The notes: generated by a model not told the origin, from the letters alone. 64,000 bases of DNA from Pseudomonas sp. R84 (GCF_009834515.1 NZ_CP019426.1:3399501-3463500); one strand, 5' to 3'; positions 1 to 9,177 are shown, numbered from the stretch's first letter. Numbers and translations are program-made.

Positions 1-875
1 ATGATCCGGCGCGAGCAGGCTGTTACGGGTATCTGAACGTCAACGGTTGAAACCTCGGTCGTGGCATCGTGATAACCCACTCCACGGCAGCGCGGATACA
101 CGTTGTTTGCCTGTACATTCGGGTTGTGGCGCCAGATCTCTTTCCCCGTATCAGCGTCCAGAGCGAATAACTGGCTCGACTGCGTACAGCCATAAAGCAC
201 GCCGTTAACGTGAAGCGGTGTGACAACGTGCCCTTCCCTGCCTTGCGGAATCTCTCCAGTGCGGTACGTCCAGGCAACTTTCAAATCAGATACGTTTTGC
301 GGGTTGATCTGATCCAGCGCAGCGTGACGCGTACCTGACGGGGTGCGCCCGAAGTAACGCCAATCCGCAGCAGGTTCGACGAGGCCCACGGCCTTGCCAG
401 CAACAGGGGCTGAAGTTCCTTCTGCAGTCTGGATGGGTTGCGGTTGCAGGGCTGCATAAAACGTAGCGCCTAAGGCAACGGCCACCACGGCGGCACCTGC
501 GTAAGCGATTTTGCTGATCAAAGATTTGTCGCCATTGCGCAGCCACGGCATTGCCAGCAATACCAACAGCGCTAACACTGCCAGCGCTACCATGCGGGAA
601 AACAGCGGCCAGAACGCGAAGCCAACGTCCCATACCGACCAGACGATGGAAGCAAGGAAAACTAAAAGGAAAACGACGGCCCCCGAAGCTCGACGGCGAA
701 CCAATTGCAAACCACCGAGCGTCATGCCGAGACCCGCAAGCGCGAAGTACCAGGAGCCGCCCAAGGTAATGAGATAGCTGCCGCCCGCTAACATGAATAA
801 CCCAGCCAGCAGGATGATGATGCCCAATGCAATCACCGTCATCATTCTTGCTTTGGATGGATTCGATTCCAACAT
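1..875 (-). CDS. gcd: Membrane-bound PQQ glucose dehydrogenase, N-terminal part (cut by window edge)
   Basis: The enzyme oxidises glucose to gluconolactone in the periplasm and passes electrons to ubiquinone. About 291 residues are visible, starting MLESNPSKARMM, with AAGGAAGAG just upstream of the ATG. The first ~140 residues hold about five hydrophobic segments with a run of charged residues between them, the usual membrane anchor of this family. The PQQ propeller then begins (DWRYFGRTPSG, HAALDQINPQNV, LYGCTQSSQLFALDADTGKE). The frame is open to base 1 and ends in the family motif DVQIPVTACSRRI, so the gene continues outside the window. Membrane GCDs are about 800 residues, so roughly 500 are missing. 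The neighbouring SDR ends about 120 bp upstream on the same strand. The family call is confident. Confidence 0.93.
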   Translation of the reverse strand, partial: MLESNPSKARMMTVIALGIIILLAGLFMLAGGSYLITLGGSWYFALAGLGMTLGGLQLVRRRASGAVVFLLVFLASIVWSVWDVGFAFWPLFSRMVALAVLALLVLLAMPWLRNGDKSLISKIAYAGAAVVAVALGATFYAALQPQPIQTAEGTSAPVAGKAVGLVEPAADWRYFGRTPSGTRHAALDQINPQNVSDLKVAWTYRTGEIPQGREGHVVTPLHVNGVLYGCTQSSQLFALDADTGKEIWRHNPNVQANNVYPRCRGVGYHDATTEVSTVDVQIPVTACSRRI

Positions 876-993
876 GTAGCTCTTCCTTTGATGGGCGGGT
901 GAACGTCAGGCATGGCTCGCAAAGGCCACGCGCTGCCAGTGGTTCAAGCATTGAAAAATCAGCGCACTGTTAAAGAGTCATTTCGCCGCACGA

Positions 994-1758
994 TCACCGC
1001 ATAACGAATCCGCCATCCACTGAAATGGACTGGCCTGTGACATAACTGGAGGCGCTACTGCTTAACCAGAGAACCGCGTCGGCGATCTCTTCCGGCTTGC
1101 CATGCCGCCCCATTGGCACCGCTCTGGTCATGCCCTCAAGCGCCTCGCCCTGCCCGGCCGCGACCATCTGATCGACCATCGGCGTCCAGATCAGCCCTGG
1201 GCAAACCGCGTTGACGCGAATATTCCGAGCTGCATATTCCAATGCTGCACTTTTGGTCAGCCCTATCACTCCATGCTTGGCAGCGTGGTAGTTGGCACGT
1301 TCGGCACCCCCGATCAGTCCGCCCAGAGACGAGCAGTTGACGATGGTGCCGCTACCTTGGCGGCGCATGTGCTCCAGCTCAAACTTCATGCAGCTCCAAA
1401 CGCCGCGAAGGTTAACCGACATTACTTTGTCGTAATCCTCCACTGTGGCATCAGCGGTTTCTGCAAGAAGGTTCTGGATACCGGCATTATTGAAGGCAGC
1501 ATCGAGGCGACCGAACGTTGCGATGACTTCTTGCACCATGGCTTCGACCTGGTCGATTTGCGCGACATCGCAGCGGATCCCGATGGCTCGATGACCGGCC
1601 TTCACCAAGGCCTCAGCGGCAGCATTGGCCGCGTCGCCATCGACATCGGCCAACGCGACGGCAGCGCCAGCCTGGGCGAATGCCTTGGCCGTTGCCAGCC
1701 CGATACCGGAGGCGGCGCCAGTAATCAGGGCGACTCTATTTTCAAATGCGAAGTTCAT
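994..1758 (-). CDS. Classical short-chain dehydrogenase/reductase
   Basis: A 254-residue NAD(P)-dependent oxidoreductase. The Rossmann motif TGAASGIG is at residues 13-20, NNAG at 90-93, and the catalytic Ser143/144, Tyr157 and Lys161 (YHAAK) are all present. The C-terminus SVDGGFVMR is typical of the glucose-1-dehydrogenase/FabG-like group. The ATG at 1758 was chosen because GAGGAAAA lies just upstream and MNFAFENRVALIT is a normal SDR start; longer in-frame starts have no such site. It lies 11 bp downstream of a broken MFS gene on the same strand, so the two were probably one operon. The substrate cannot be told from sequence. Confidence 0.9.
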   Translation of the reverse strand: MNFAFENRVALITGAASGIGLATAKAFAQAGAAVALADVDGDAANAAAEALVKAGHRAIGIRCDVAQIDQVEAMVQEVIATFGRLDAAFNNAGIQNLLAETADATVEDYDKVMSVNLRGVWSCMKFELEHMRRQGSGTIVNCSSLGGLIGGAERANYHAAKHGVIGLTKSAALEYAARNIRVNAVCPGLIWTPMVDQMVAAGQGEALEGMTRAVPMGRHGKPEEIADAVLWLSSSASSYVTGQSISVDGGFVMR

Positions 1759-1769
1759 CGATTTTTCCT

Positions 1770-2733
1770 CTAATGCCAAGGCTGTTGAATCGGTTGCGAA
1801 AGGCGCAGGGCGAAGGCTGCACTCAGTGCGCATCCCAAGCCGCAAATGGCTACAACCCACCCCATGGGCCAAGGCGTACCATCAGCAAAAACGGCGACCA
1901 ATGCCGAGCCCAAAATCCCCGATCCGTACTGCAATGCGCCGGCGAGTGCCGACGCCGACCCGGCAAATTCAGGGAGACAGTTGAGCGCACCAGTGATCGC
2001 GTTGGCCAGCACGAAACCGGTGGCCGATACGAATAGAAAACAGCCGCAGATCAAGAGCGGCAACCCCCCCCCAATCTGCCCACGTGGTACCAGCAATAAC
2101 GCGGCGCACCGGCGGTAATGTCTCTGGCAACCAAAGCAAACTCGTCAGTGTCGCTCCACCCAATAGCACCAATGTCCAAAAGATCGCGTGCCACGACCAC
2201 AGATGGAGAATCTGTCCACCCACTGTCGGCCCCGCGAGCGGTGCGATTGCCATGACTGTCATCAGCGTCGACATCTTCTGTGCGGCCCGCTGACCTTCAT
2301 ACAAATCCCGCACCATGGCGCGTGCAAGTACCACATTCGCACAAGCGCCAAATGCTTGAACCAGGCGCCAGGCGATCAGGGTTGTCCCGCTGGTCGAGAG
2401 TGCACAGCCAGCAGAACCGGCTATGAACAACAGGCAGCCAAGTGCTACGGGTAGTCTTCTGCCAAACCGGTCGCTGAACGGCCCCCAGAAAAGCTGCCCC
2501 ACACTGAAGCCCGCCAGGTAACCGCTGATGGTCAACTCCATCGTGCCGCCGTCCGCATGCAGGTCGGCAGCCATCCCGGGCATCCCAGGCAAATAGAGAT
2601 CCGTGGAGATGGATGCAAACGCGAGCAGCGCGCTGAGGATCAGCAGGATGCTCAAGCCGTGCTCTCGCTCGCCTTGCTGGCTGCCTTCGCCTAGACCCGG
2701 TTGCTTTGTCGTTGCAATGCTGGTCTGGCTCAC
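1770..2733 (-). pseudogene. Bcr/CflA-type MFS drug transporter, broken by an internal deletion with frameshift
   Basis: The N-terminal half starts at a GTG (2733) behind AAGGAG. It shows STDLYLPGMP, the DRFGRR loop and six membrane segments up to PETLPPVRR, which marks the end of the first half in this family. The reading frame then goes out of register. The second half resumes in another frame (about 2100 down to 1770) with LPLLICGCFLFVSATGFVLANA and the AGSASALAGALQ motif of the last helices. Joined, the halves give about 315 residues against about 400 for the family, so the central loop and roughly TM7-TM8 are missing as well. A run of nine C (2064-2072) lies close to the junction. The protein should be non-functional. 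Confidence 0.85.
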
Positions 2734-3211
2734 CGGGCACTCCTTGTCCGTGAGAAACGCACAGTGGCCGTATGGGAGCGCTTGCTAACCTTCGAAGCTA
2801 TGTACCGACTAGCGCTGTATTTGGTGCGGTAATACGCCCATGTTTTATCCAGAGCAGAGCCGCCGAGCAGTTTTAAAGCGACTATCGCCGAGCTGGATAA
2901 GCGTGTGGGGATCATCAATAAGCCTCCGTCAGGCGCCGTAGGAATCACAGCCAGTGAATGGGGCTGGTGAGGCCACCCACGCTAATCAAGGAGCAAGAAG
3001 ATGAATATGGGGCAAATCCGGGATGTTCTGATGAGTGATACTCAGCAATCCAGGTAGCGACTGCGCTAGAGGACTCGAGTCAACAGGAGCAGGCACACAG
3101 CCGGACTAATGAGAGATATTCATCGCTTCATGTCGGTTTTGCCGTGTAGTCCTCAGGTGGGTCTTGGAATAGTTTGTCAGCTCTATTGCATATCCAGCAG
3201 GAGCTTGCCTC
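2734..3211. other. Intergenic region with no recognised gene
   Basis: This 478 bp stretch lies between the broken MFS gene (reading left) and the secreted cupin gene (reading right). A 72-codon open frame on the minus strand (2730-2948) has no good ribosome site or recognisable motif. A 17-codon ATG frame at 3001 follows AAGGAGCAAGAAG but stops at once. Promoters for the two divergent genes must lie here, but no clear pair of boxes was seen. Confidence 0.5.
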
Positions 3212-3703
3212 ATGAGAACACTCGTCACCGCCTCGATGCTGACTGCCGCGATCCTGTCCGACGCCTCTGCGCACGCAGCGGATCTCCCTAAGGATCAAGC
3301 CATGAGCATTGTCAGGAATGGCGACCAAGCCTCACTGATGGGGGCTCCAGGTAATTTCGTCGGCAACGCAAGGATCGACCCTCTTTTCGCCGCGCCGGAA
3401 CCTTCTACTGTTTCTGCAGGTGCGGTGACCTTCCAGCCGGGGGCTCGATCGGCTTGGCACACACATCCAAAAGGCCAGGCGCTTGTAGTCACCGCCGGCG
3501 TTGGCTGGATTCAGCAGGTGGGCGGTGAAAAAACCGTGATAAGGCCAGGCGATGTGATCTGGACACCGCCCGGCGTTAAACACTGGCACGGGGCGACCGC
3601 GACCACGGGTATGACCCATATCGCGATCCAAGAGGCCGTGGATGGCAAGAATGTCGTATGGATGGAGCCGGTCAGCGAGGCGCAATATGAGGCATCGCGA
3701 TGA
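3212..3703 (+). CDS. Exported cupin, (R)-hydroxynitrile-lyase / carboxymuconolactone-decarboxylase-like type
   Basis: A 163-residue small cupin with an N-terminal signal peptide ([20 protein letters not shown], likely cut near HAA). The barrel carries WHTHPKGQ and [17 protein letters not shown]. Its expected metal ligands are His83, His85, Gln89 and His124, the pattern of bacterial cupin hydroxynitrile lyases such as GtHNL. CAGGAG precedes the ATG. It converges on a LysR gene that ends 7 bp away. The actual reaction is uncertain, because this subgroup is often annotated only as cupin; the export signal is unusual for a lyase of this group. Confidence 0.82.
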   Translation: MRTLVTASMLTAAILSDASAHAADLPKDQAMSIVRNGDQASLMGAPGNFVGNARIDPLFAAPEPSTVSAGAVTFQPGARSAWHTHPKGQALVVTAGVGWIQQVGGEKTVIRPGDVIWTPPGVKHWHGATATTGMTHIAIQEAVDGKNVVWMEPVSEAQYEASR

Positions 3704-3709
3704 GGCCTC

Positions 3710-4621
3710 TCATGGCTCATCAAGGGGCTGCAGTTCACGGATGAGATCGATCAGCAGACGCAGGCCCATCGGTAACTGCCGGTGACTTGAGTAATACATG
3801 TGAAAACCGGGTGCGATGCTGGCCCAATCATCAAGAACTGTCGTGACATACCCGCTCTCGATAAGCGGCGCCATGGCCGGCTCTGGGGCATACATCAAAC
3901 CGGCGCCCTGGCGAGCTAAAGACAGGCCGACACGGGTTTCGTCGATGGTGATCAACCCAGGCACCGCAATCGAAACGGCTTCCTCGCCTTTCTCGAACTC
4001 CCAGTCGTACATACAGCCGTTGCCCAAGCGAATGCGTAAACAACGATGCTTGAGCAAATCCTGCGGATGCTCTGGAACACCAAAGCGCTTCAGGTATTGC
4101 GGAGCGCCGGCAACGACCCAGCGGATGTCCGGAGACAAACGTTGCGCGATCATGTCCTCCGGCACAGTGCCGCCGTAGCGTATACCTGCGTCATGGCCAC
4201 CGCCGATGATATCGACGATCAGGTTGGTCACCGTCAGGTCAATCTGGATTTCCGGGTAGCGGTCGTTGAAGACGGGCAATACCGGGCCGAGCAGAAGATC
4301 TGCGGCGTCGCTGAGCAAGTTCAAGCGAATACGACCAGTAGGCTCATCGCGGAAACGATTGAGAACCTCCATGGCCTGCCCCATCTCCAGCATGGGCTCA
4401 CTGATCAGCTTGTGCAGTTCTTCGCCCGCCGCAGTGAGAGTAACGCTGCGAGTGGTGCGATTGAGTAGACGAACACCGATTCTGCTTTCCAGGCCCTTGA
4501 TCGCGTGGCTCAGCGCGGAGGCGCTGATCCCCACCTCTTTGCCTGCGCGATTGAAGCTTTGATGGCGGGCAATGGCAAGAAAGTAGACAAAATCTGCGAG
4601 GTTGGCGCGGCTTACATTCAT
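3710..4621 (-). CDS. LysR-family transcriptional regulator
   Basis: 303 residues. The winged HTH is at about 8-65 ([23 protein letters not shown], then [16 protein letters not shown]), followed by a LysR substrate domain with [24 protein letters not shown], the form found in the CrgA/DsdC-like branch that acts near oxidoreductase genes. It ends head to head with the cupin gene. Its upstream region (4622-4992) carries a perfect 8-bp inverted repeat, a plausible binding site for itself, and lies between it and the cytochrome/GMC operon. The target genes are inferred. Confidence 0.9.
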   Translation of the reverse strand: MNVSRANLADFVYFLAIARHQSFNRAGKEVGISASALSHAIKGLESRIGVRLLNRTTRSVTLTAAGEELHKLISEPMLEMGQAMEVLNRFRDEPTGRIRLNLLSDAADLLLGPVLPVFNDRYPEIQIDLTVTNLIVDIIGGGHDAGIRYGGTVPEDMIAQRLSPDIRWVVAGAPQYLKRFGVPEHPQDLLKHRCLRIRLGNGCMYDWEFEKGEEAVSIAVPGLITIDETRVGLSLARQGAGLMYAPEPAMAPLIESGYVTTVLDDWASIAPGFHMYYSSHRQLPMGLRLLIDLIRELQPLDEP

Positions 4622-4992
4622 GAGACCTCACAACTTGAATTCTGGATGGAAGCCGGACGAGCGACCACGTCAGATGATTCTACGGATCACATCAACGTAT
4701 TTTGATGAATTTGCCTCATCAAACTATCGCATCAAACTCATCAGTTGATCCCGCTGGAGAACGGCGGAAAAAAATCGTTCCAGTGATCATTGCCACGGGT
4801 GGCTGATCGCCCGAGAGCGTCTGCCGCGGTGCGATGCCCCCTCGTTTACCCCTACCGTTAGTCGGATATTTCTGAGGGGTTTAGCGCAACAGCTAGCCTG
4901 CAGCCTAGCGTCAGGGATAACGCTGATCATTCGGTCCATGAAGGGCCAGTACGCCTCGTCGTCCCGACGCTTTATCTGCTGAGGAGACGATA
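4622..4992. other. Divergent intergenic region between LysR gene and cytochrome/GMC operon
   Basis: 371 bp without a gene. It holds the palindrome described separately at 4701-4745. The rest shows no recognised promoter, RNA or repeat. GAGGAGACGATA just before 4993 is the ribosome site of the next gene. Confidence 0.5.
4701..4745. promoter_or_regulatory. Probable LysR operator
   Basis: TTTGATGA (4701-4708) and TCATCAAA (4716-4723) are perfect inverted repeats separated by seven bases. Two more half-site-like copies follow directly (GCATCAAACT, then CTCATCAG). The 23-bp dyad sits about 80 bp upstream of the LysR start, where autoregulatory LysR sites usually lie. The sequence is seen; binding by the adjacent LysR protein is inferred. 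Confidence 0.55.
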
Positions 4993-6333
4993 ATGAAAAT
5001 AACCCTGAAACGGCTGGCGTGCCTGAGTGCAAGTTTCACCAGCGCGCTCGCCATAGCCGATGCGGCTGGCCCGCCGGTGCTGTTATCTGCGATTCCCCAC
5101 GACGTCACCGCCACCCCCCCCTTCACTCTGGACAACCTGCAACACGATTTCGACGTGCTTTCGTGGCAGACCTTCGTCGCCCTGAACTGGCCCGCCAACG
5201 CTGACGGCAGCGCCAACACCTCGGCGATGATCGGCGCGCCGGGGCAGACGGTGTGGGAGTCGTGGAAGGAGAGCTACGAGATTTTCTTGCCCCAAGGCCA
5301 GAAACCGGTCGCCTGGAACCAGAAGGCGCCGCTACCCGCCGCCTGCCAAGGCAAGGGTGATCTGCCCGTGTTGCAGCAGATGGGCAAGGTCGCCGGTGTA
5401 CTCGACGAGATCATCCAGCCATTCAAGACCGGCCCACTGGTGGATCAGAACGGCACTTACACGCGCAACGCGATCATGGTCAACCAGCCGATGTTCGATG
5501 ACATCGTCAACAATGGCCTGTACAGCAAGGAAGGCCAGCAAGCGTTCCTGAGCAAGGCCAGCAACGGCATCGCCTTCGCCTGCGGTACGAATAAGCCCCA
5601 GCAGGTCGGCGCGATCATGGTCAAGTCGGCCTGGAAGGTACTCGGCGGCAGCGACAACCCGCAGGAATTCCACGCCATTGACGCCTTGGTCTACACCCCC
5701 GGCAACGCCGACCCGAATAAGGGCGCGGTGATCCCCGAGTCGTGCAGCGCGCATAAGGTCGGGCTGGTCGGCCTGCACATCGTGCACAAAACCGAAAGTG
5801 CGCCGCAGTGGGTGTGGTCGAGCTTCGAGCACGTGCGCAACGTGCCGGAGAAGACCACGCCGATGAACGAGCGCAAGGGCCCCTACTTGTTCTACGACGC
5901 CCAAGCCAGCGACCGCCCGGTGAACGAACCGCCCGCGCAACCGTGGGACCCATCAAAGAAAGCCACGCCCTCGCAGATCGTGCGGGAAATCCCGCTCACC
6001 GCCGCGACCCACCAGCTCAACGCACAATGGCAAGCCTCGCTCAAGGGCACTGTGTGGGCCAACTACCAGTTGATCAGCACCCAATGGCCGACCGCCCCGG
6101 CCAAGGGTTGCGAAGAGCCGTCGCCAACCAACCCGCTGGGCACGCCTGCGCCGAGCTTCCTGGCCAACGCCACGCTGGAAACCTACAACCAGGGCACCAC
6201 GCCGCAGGCTTCATCCAGTTGCATGGAATGCCACAACAACGCGACCACCCGCGTCACCCAGTCACCGCGAACCAGCTTCGCCGATTTCACCTTCCTGCTT
6301 GAACGTGCCCAATCCACCGGCGCCAAGGAGTGA
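4993..6333 (+). CDS. Exported c-type cytochrome-like protein, first gene of a GMC dehydrogenase operon
   Basis: 446 residues with a Sec signal (MKITLKRLACLSASFTSALAIADA). One haem-binding motif, C410-M-E-C-H414, lies very near the C-terminus. The body is rich in Trp and Pro (LSWQTFVALNWPAN, GQTVWESWKESYEIFLP) and does not resemble the usual three-haem cytochrome of sugar dehydrogenases. GGAG precedes the start. The small-subunit gene begins 4 bp after the stop and the GMC gene follows, so it should be the electron acceptor of that dehydrogenase in the periplasm. The haem motif and operon are seen; the electron-transfer role is inferred. Confidence 0.78.
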   Translation: MKITLKRLACLSASFTSALAIADAAGPPVLLSAIPHDVTATPPFTLDNLQHDFDVLSWQTFVALNWPANADGSANTSAMIGAPGQTVWESWKESYEIFLPQGQKPVAWNQKAPLPAACQGKGDLPVLQQMGKVAGVLDEIIQPFKTGPLVDQNGTYTRNAIMVNQPMFDDIVNNGLYSKEGQQAFLSKASNGIAFACGTNKPQQVGAIMVKSAWKVLGGSDNPQEFHAIDALVYTPGNADPNKGAVIPESCSAHKVGLVGLHIVHKTESAPQWVWSSFEHVRNVPEKTTPMNERKGPYLFYDAQASDRPVNEPPAQPWDPSKKATPSQIVREIPLTAATHQLNAQWQASLKGTVWANYQLISTQWPTAPAKGCEEPSPTNPLGTPAPSFLANATLETYNQGTTPQASSSCMECHNNATTRVTQSPRTSFADFTFLLERAQSTGAKE

Positions 6334-6337
6334 TGCC

Positions 6338-6895
6338 ATGAGCGACCCGAACCTGCAGAACTTCATCGACCTGTCCGCCACGCTCACCGGCCTTGCGGCC
6401 GACAAGCTCGCGCCGTCCGTCGACCCGATCAACCTGCCTCCGCTGTTCTTCGCCACCGCCCAGCAAGGGATGGGCACCGTAGCGTTCAGCAACCTGCTGG
6501 AGCTGTACGCCAGCCTCAAGAGCCAATCAGATCAGCAAATCGCCAGTCTCAAGAGCCAGTCAGAGCAGGAAATCGCCAGCCTCAAGGGCCAATCAGATGA
6601 GCAAATCGCCAGCGCCATACGCGGCCATTCGGATCCGCAGATCGCTCAAGGCGCCCGCTCGATCATGAAGCTGTGGCTGCTCGGCAGCTGGTACCAGCCT
6701 TATGACCAAGGCAACGCCAAAAAGGGTTCTATCCGCGTGGTTTCCGACCAGGCCTACAAGGAAAGCTGGGCGTGGAAGATCGCCCAGTCCCACCCCATGG
6801 GCTACAGCCAGTACCATTTCGGCTACTGGGCCGAACAGCCACCGACCCTCAAGCAATTCACCGGTGTCGACGCCAAGGAAGGGCAGCAGCCATGA
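6338..6895 (+). CDS. Small subunit of a membrane sugar-dehydrogenase-like complex (FAD-SLDH type) with internal repeats
   Basis: 185 residues from the ATG at 6338, which has GGAG from the preceding gene's end as its ribosome site. The N-terminus (FIDLSATLTGL) and C-terminus (SIMKLWLLGSWYQP ... HPMGYSQYHFGYWAEQPP) match the small, often Tat-exported, subunit of gluconate/sorbitol dehydrogenases. No Tat or Sec signal is visible here. Residues about 58-102 are four copies of an 11-12-residue unit (ASLKSQSDQQI and variants) that should form a charged helix or coiled coil. The stop overlaps the start of the GMC gene (ATGA). It probably stabilises the large subunit. Confidence 0.75.
   Translation: MSDPNLQNFIDLSATLTGLAADKLAPSVDPINLPPLFFATAQQGMGTVAFSNLLELYASLKSQSDQQIASLKSQSEQEIASLKGQSDEQIASAIRGHSDPQIAQGARSIMKLWLLGSWYQPYDQGNAKKGSIRVVSDQAYKESWAWKIAQSHPMGYSQYHFGYWAEQPPTLKQFTGVDAKEGQQP
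6509..6643 (+). repeat. 33-bp tandem repeats inside the small-subunit gene
   Basis: Units at 6509-6541, 6542-6574 and 6575-6607 are near-identical in-frame copies of 33 bp, and 6608-6643 is a diverged 36-bp fourth copy. They encode ASLKSQSDQQI, ASLKSQSEQEI, ASLKGQSDEQI and ASAIRGHSDPQI. Copy number could vary by slippage without breaking the frame. Confidence 0.9.
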
Positions 6896-9177
6896 GCAAT
6901 CTAAAAACCCAGAACATCGAAACCGCCGATGTGATCGTCGTCGGCGCCGGTATGGCCGGCAGCGTCATGGCCTATCAGTTGGGCCTGGCCGGATTGAAAG
7001 TGCTGGTGCTCGAGTCGGGCCCGGCGATTCCACCTAACCGCAGCGAGTACCTGGAGCGCTTCTACACCGCCGTGCTCAAGTCGCCCGAGTCGCCATACCC
7101 CCCCGAGCAGACCGAGCAGACCCCAGCCACGCAGTTCGCGCCACGGGCGACCATCCAGGACCTGATTACCGCCGGCAGCGAAGAAGAGAACAAGGCGCAG
7201 AAGAGCTACCTGGTGCAGCAGGGGAATCTCCTGTTCGCCAGCACCTACGAGCGGGTAGGCGGCGGCACCATGTGGCACTGGATGGGCACAGCCCTGCGCC
7301 TGTTGCCCAACGACTTTCGCATGCGCACTGCGTACAACGTCGGGGTCGACTGGCCAATCAGCTACGACGACCTGCAGACTGCCTACTGCCGTGCCGAGGA
7401 AGAGATGGGCGTGTCCGCCGATGTCGCCTCGCAGACCTACCTGGGCGTGACCTTCCCCAAGGGCTACGAATACAGCATGCACGGCATCCCGCCGTCGCTG
7501 GTCGACCAGGGCCTGAGCAAGAATGTCACGGGCAAGGTTTACCAGAGTCCGGAGAAGGCCCCCGACGGCAAGCCTTACCCGGGTGTCACCCTCAACGTCC
7601 GGCAGACCCCGGCCGGGCGCAACTCGCAGAACGACAATGGCCGCCGGGTGTGTGCCGGCAACACCAGTTGCACGCCGATCTGCCCAATCCAGGCCAAGTA
7701 TGACGCCACCGTGACCATGGCCAAGGCGTTGGATACCGGCAACGTACGCATCCTCTACCAGAGTGTGGCGAGCAGGGTGAAGGTCGATGCCAGCGGCGTC
7801 ACCGGTATCGAGTACATCCAGTACCAGAACGATGGCACGCGCCAGAACGGCGAGGCTCAGGGTAAACGCTACGTGATCGCCGCCCACGCGATCGAAACGC
7901 CGAAACTGCTGCTCAACTCGGTCAGCCCGGACAGCCCCCACGGCGTCGCCAACAACAGCAAGCAGGTCGGCCTGGGGTTATCCGACCACCCGGTTTACCT
8001 GGCCTGGGGTCTGATGCCCGAAGGCAAGCCGTTGTTCCCGTTCCGCGGGCCACTGTCCACCTCGGGGATCGAGGACATGCGCGATGGCCCGTTCCGCAGC
8101 CAGCGCGCCGCCTGGCGTATCGAGATCGGCAACGAGGGCTGGAACTGGTCGGCGAATGATCCGTACAACACGGTCTGCGATTTCATCGACGGCAGCAACA
8201 ACGGCGGCGCTAATCCCAAAGGTCTGGCGCTGTCCGGCAAGGCGCTAGTGCAGCAGCTCAACAGCGTGCTGACCCGTCAGTTCCGCCTGGGATTCTTGGT
8301 CGAGCAGTTGGAGAAAGACCCAGACGAGCCTGCCCGCCCGGGGAAGCCACCCAAGGCGATCTGCCAGGTGGAGCTGTCCAAGACGCTCACTGATGGCCTG
8401 GGCCTGCCTCGGCCGCAGATCACCTACAATTTCTCCGAATACACCAAGGAGGGTTTCAAGCAGGCGCGCCTGGCCGCCACGCACATCATCACCGAGCTGA
8501 TGGGCGCCACCGAGCTGACCGACCTGAACCCCACGCTCAAGACCGGTTCGCAAACGGTGTTCGAGTACGACCACCAGAACTACACGTTCTTCGGCGCTGG
8601 CCACCTGATGGGCACCTACCGCATGGGCTCGGACCGCAAGAATTCGGTGGTGGACAAGGACCAGCGCACCTGGGACCACTCCAATCTGTTCCTGGTTGGT
8701 GCCGGCGTATTCCCCACCAGCGGCACTGCCAATCCGACCTTGACCATCACCGCGCTGACCTTCCAGGCCGCCGACGTAATCGCCAATGATCTGATCAAGC
8801 ATACCGTGCAGGTGCAGGCCAACCAGGCCTGGCAGGGTACCGGTGTGCAGGTCAACGGGCAGAGCTGGCAACTGGCGGTGTGCACCGGTGGGGAGTGGAC
8901 GGCCAACCCGGACACCGGGAAGGTCAGCGCGGCGGGCAATCCGAGGTTGATCGCCAAACCCGGCTATACCTTGCCCGGTCAACCAGAAGGAGCGTTGATC
9001 GGGCGGATCGGCACCAGCGGCGTGCCGTTCCTGGTCGGCAACCAGGCGCAATTGCCGCGTGGCCAGCAGGGAGAGTTGCAATTGTGCATCAATGACGACC
9101 TGGACGGGCGTTTCGGGGCTGGGCTGAGCGATAACCAGGGCAGCCTGTCGGTGGAGGTGCGTTTCGGGGCGGTGTAG
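6892..9177 (+). CDS. GMC-family FAD dehydrogenase with C-terminal LecA-like lectin domain
   Basis: 761 residues from the ATG at 6892, which overlaps the previous stop (ATGA). The FAD-binding motif VVGAGMAGS is near residue 17. The substrate domain and catalytic-histidine stretch GHLMGTYRMGSD are near 565, and the closing GMC motif GTANPTLTITALTFQAAD is near 610-630. GMC enzymes normally end here. About 120 more residues (about 642-761) follow: EGALIGRIGTSGVPF, then INDDLDGRFG and SDNQGSLSVEVRFG. These match the order and length of Pseudomonas LecA (PA-IL; ALVMKIGNSG, NDVPGTYGNNSGSFSVNIG), including an Asp and a DN pair where LecA binds calcium and galactose. The likely role is a periplasmic or membrane-side sugar/alcohol dehydrogenase with a carbohydrate-binding tail. 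The lectin assignment is by eye. Confidence 0.85.
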   Translation: MSNLKTQNIETADVIVVGAGMAGSVMAYQLGLAGLKVLVLESGPAIPPNRSEYLERFYTAVLKSPESPYPPEQTEQTPATQFAPRATIQDLITAGSEEENKAQKSYLVQQGNLLFASTYERVGGGTMWHWMGTALRLLPNDFRMRTAYNVGVDWPISYDDLQTAYCRAEEEMGVSADVASQTYLGVTFPKGYEYSMHGIPPSLVDQGLSKNVTGKVYQSPEKAPDGKPYPGVTLNVRQTPAGRNSQNDNGRRVCAGNTSCTPICPIQAKYDATVTMAKALDTGNVRILYQSVASRVKVDASGVTGIEYIQYQNDGTRQNGEAQGKRYVIAAHAIETPKLLLNSVSPDSPHGVANNSKQVGLGLSDHPVYLAWGLMPEGKPLFPFRGPLSTSGIEDMRDGPFRSQRAAWRIEIGNEGWNWSANDPYNTVCDFIDGSNNGGANPKGLALSGKALVQQLNSVLTRQFRLGFLVEQLEKDPDEPARPGKPPKAICQVELSKTLTDGLGLPRPQITYNFSEYTKEGFKQARLAATHIITELMGATELTDLNPTLKTGSQTVFEYDHQNYTFFGAGHLMGTYRMGSDRKNSVVDKDQRTWDHSNLFLVGAGVFPTSGTANPTLTITALTFQAADVIANDLIKHTVQVQANQAWQGTGVQVNGQSWQLAVCTGGEWTANPDTGKVSAAGNPRLIAKPGYTLPGQPEGALIGRIGTSGVPFLVGNQAQLPRGQQGELQLCINDDLDGRFGAGLSDNQGSLSVEVRFGAV

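Noticed and set aside
2730..2948. 72-codon minus-strand frame upstream of the broken MFS gene
   Set aside because: No ribosome site, unlikely composition and no recognised motif.
6509..6643. Regular 33-bp repeats considered as a CRISPR array
   Set aside because: Units are contiguous with no spacers and lie in frame within a gene.
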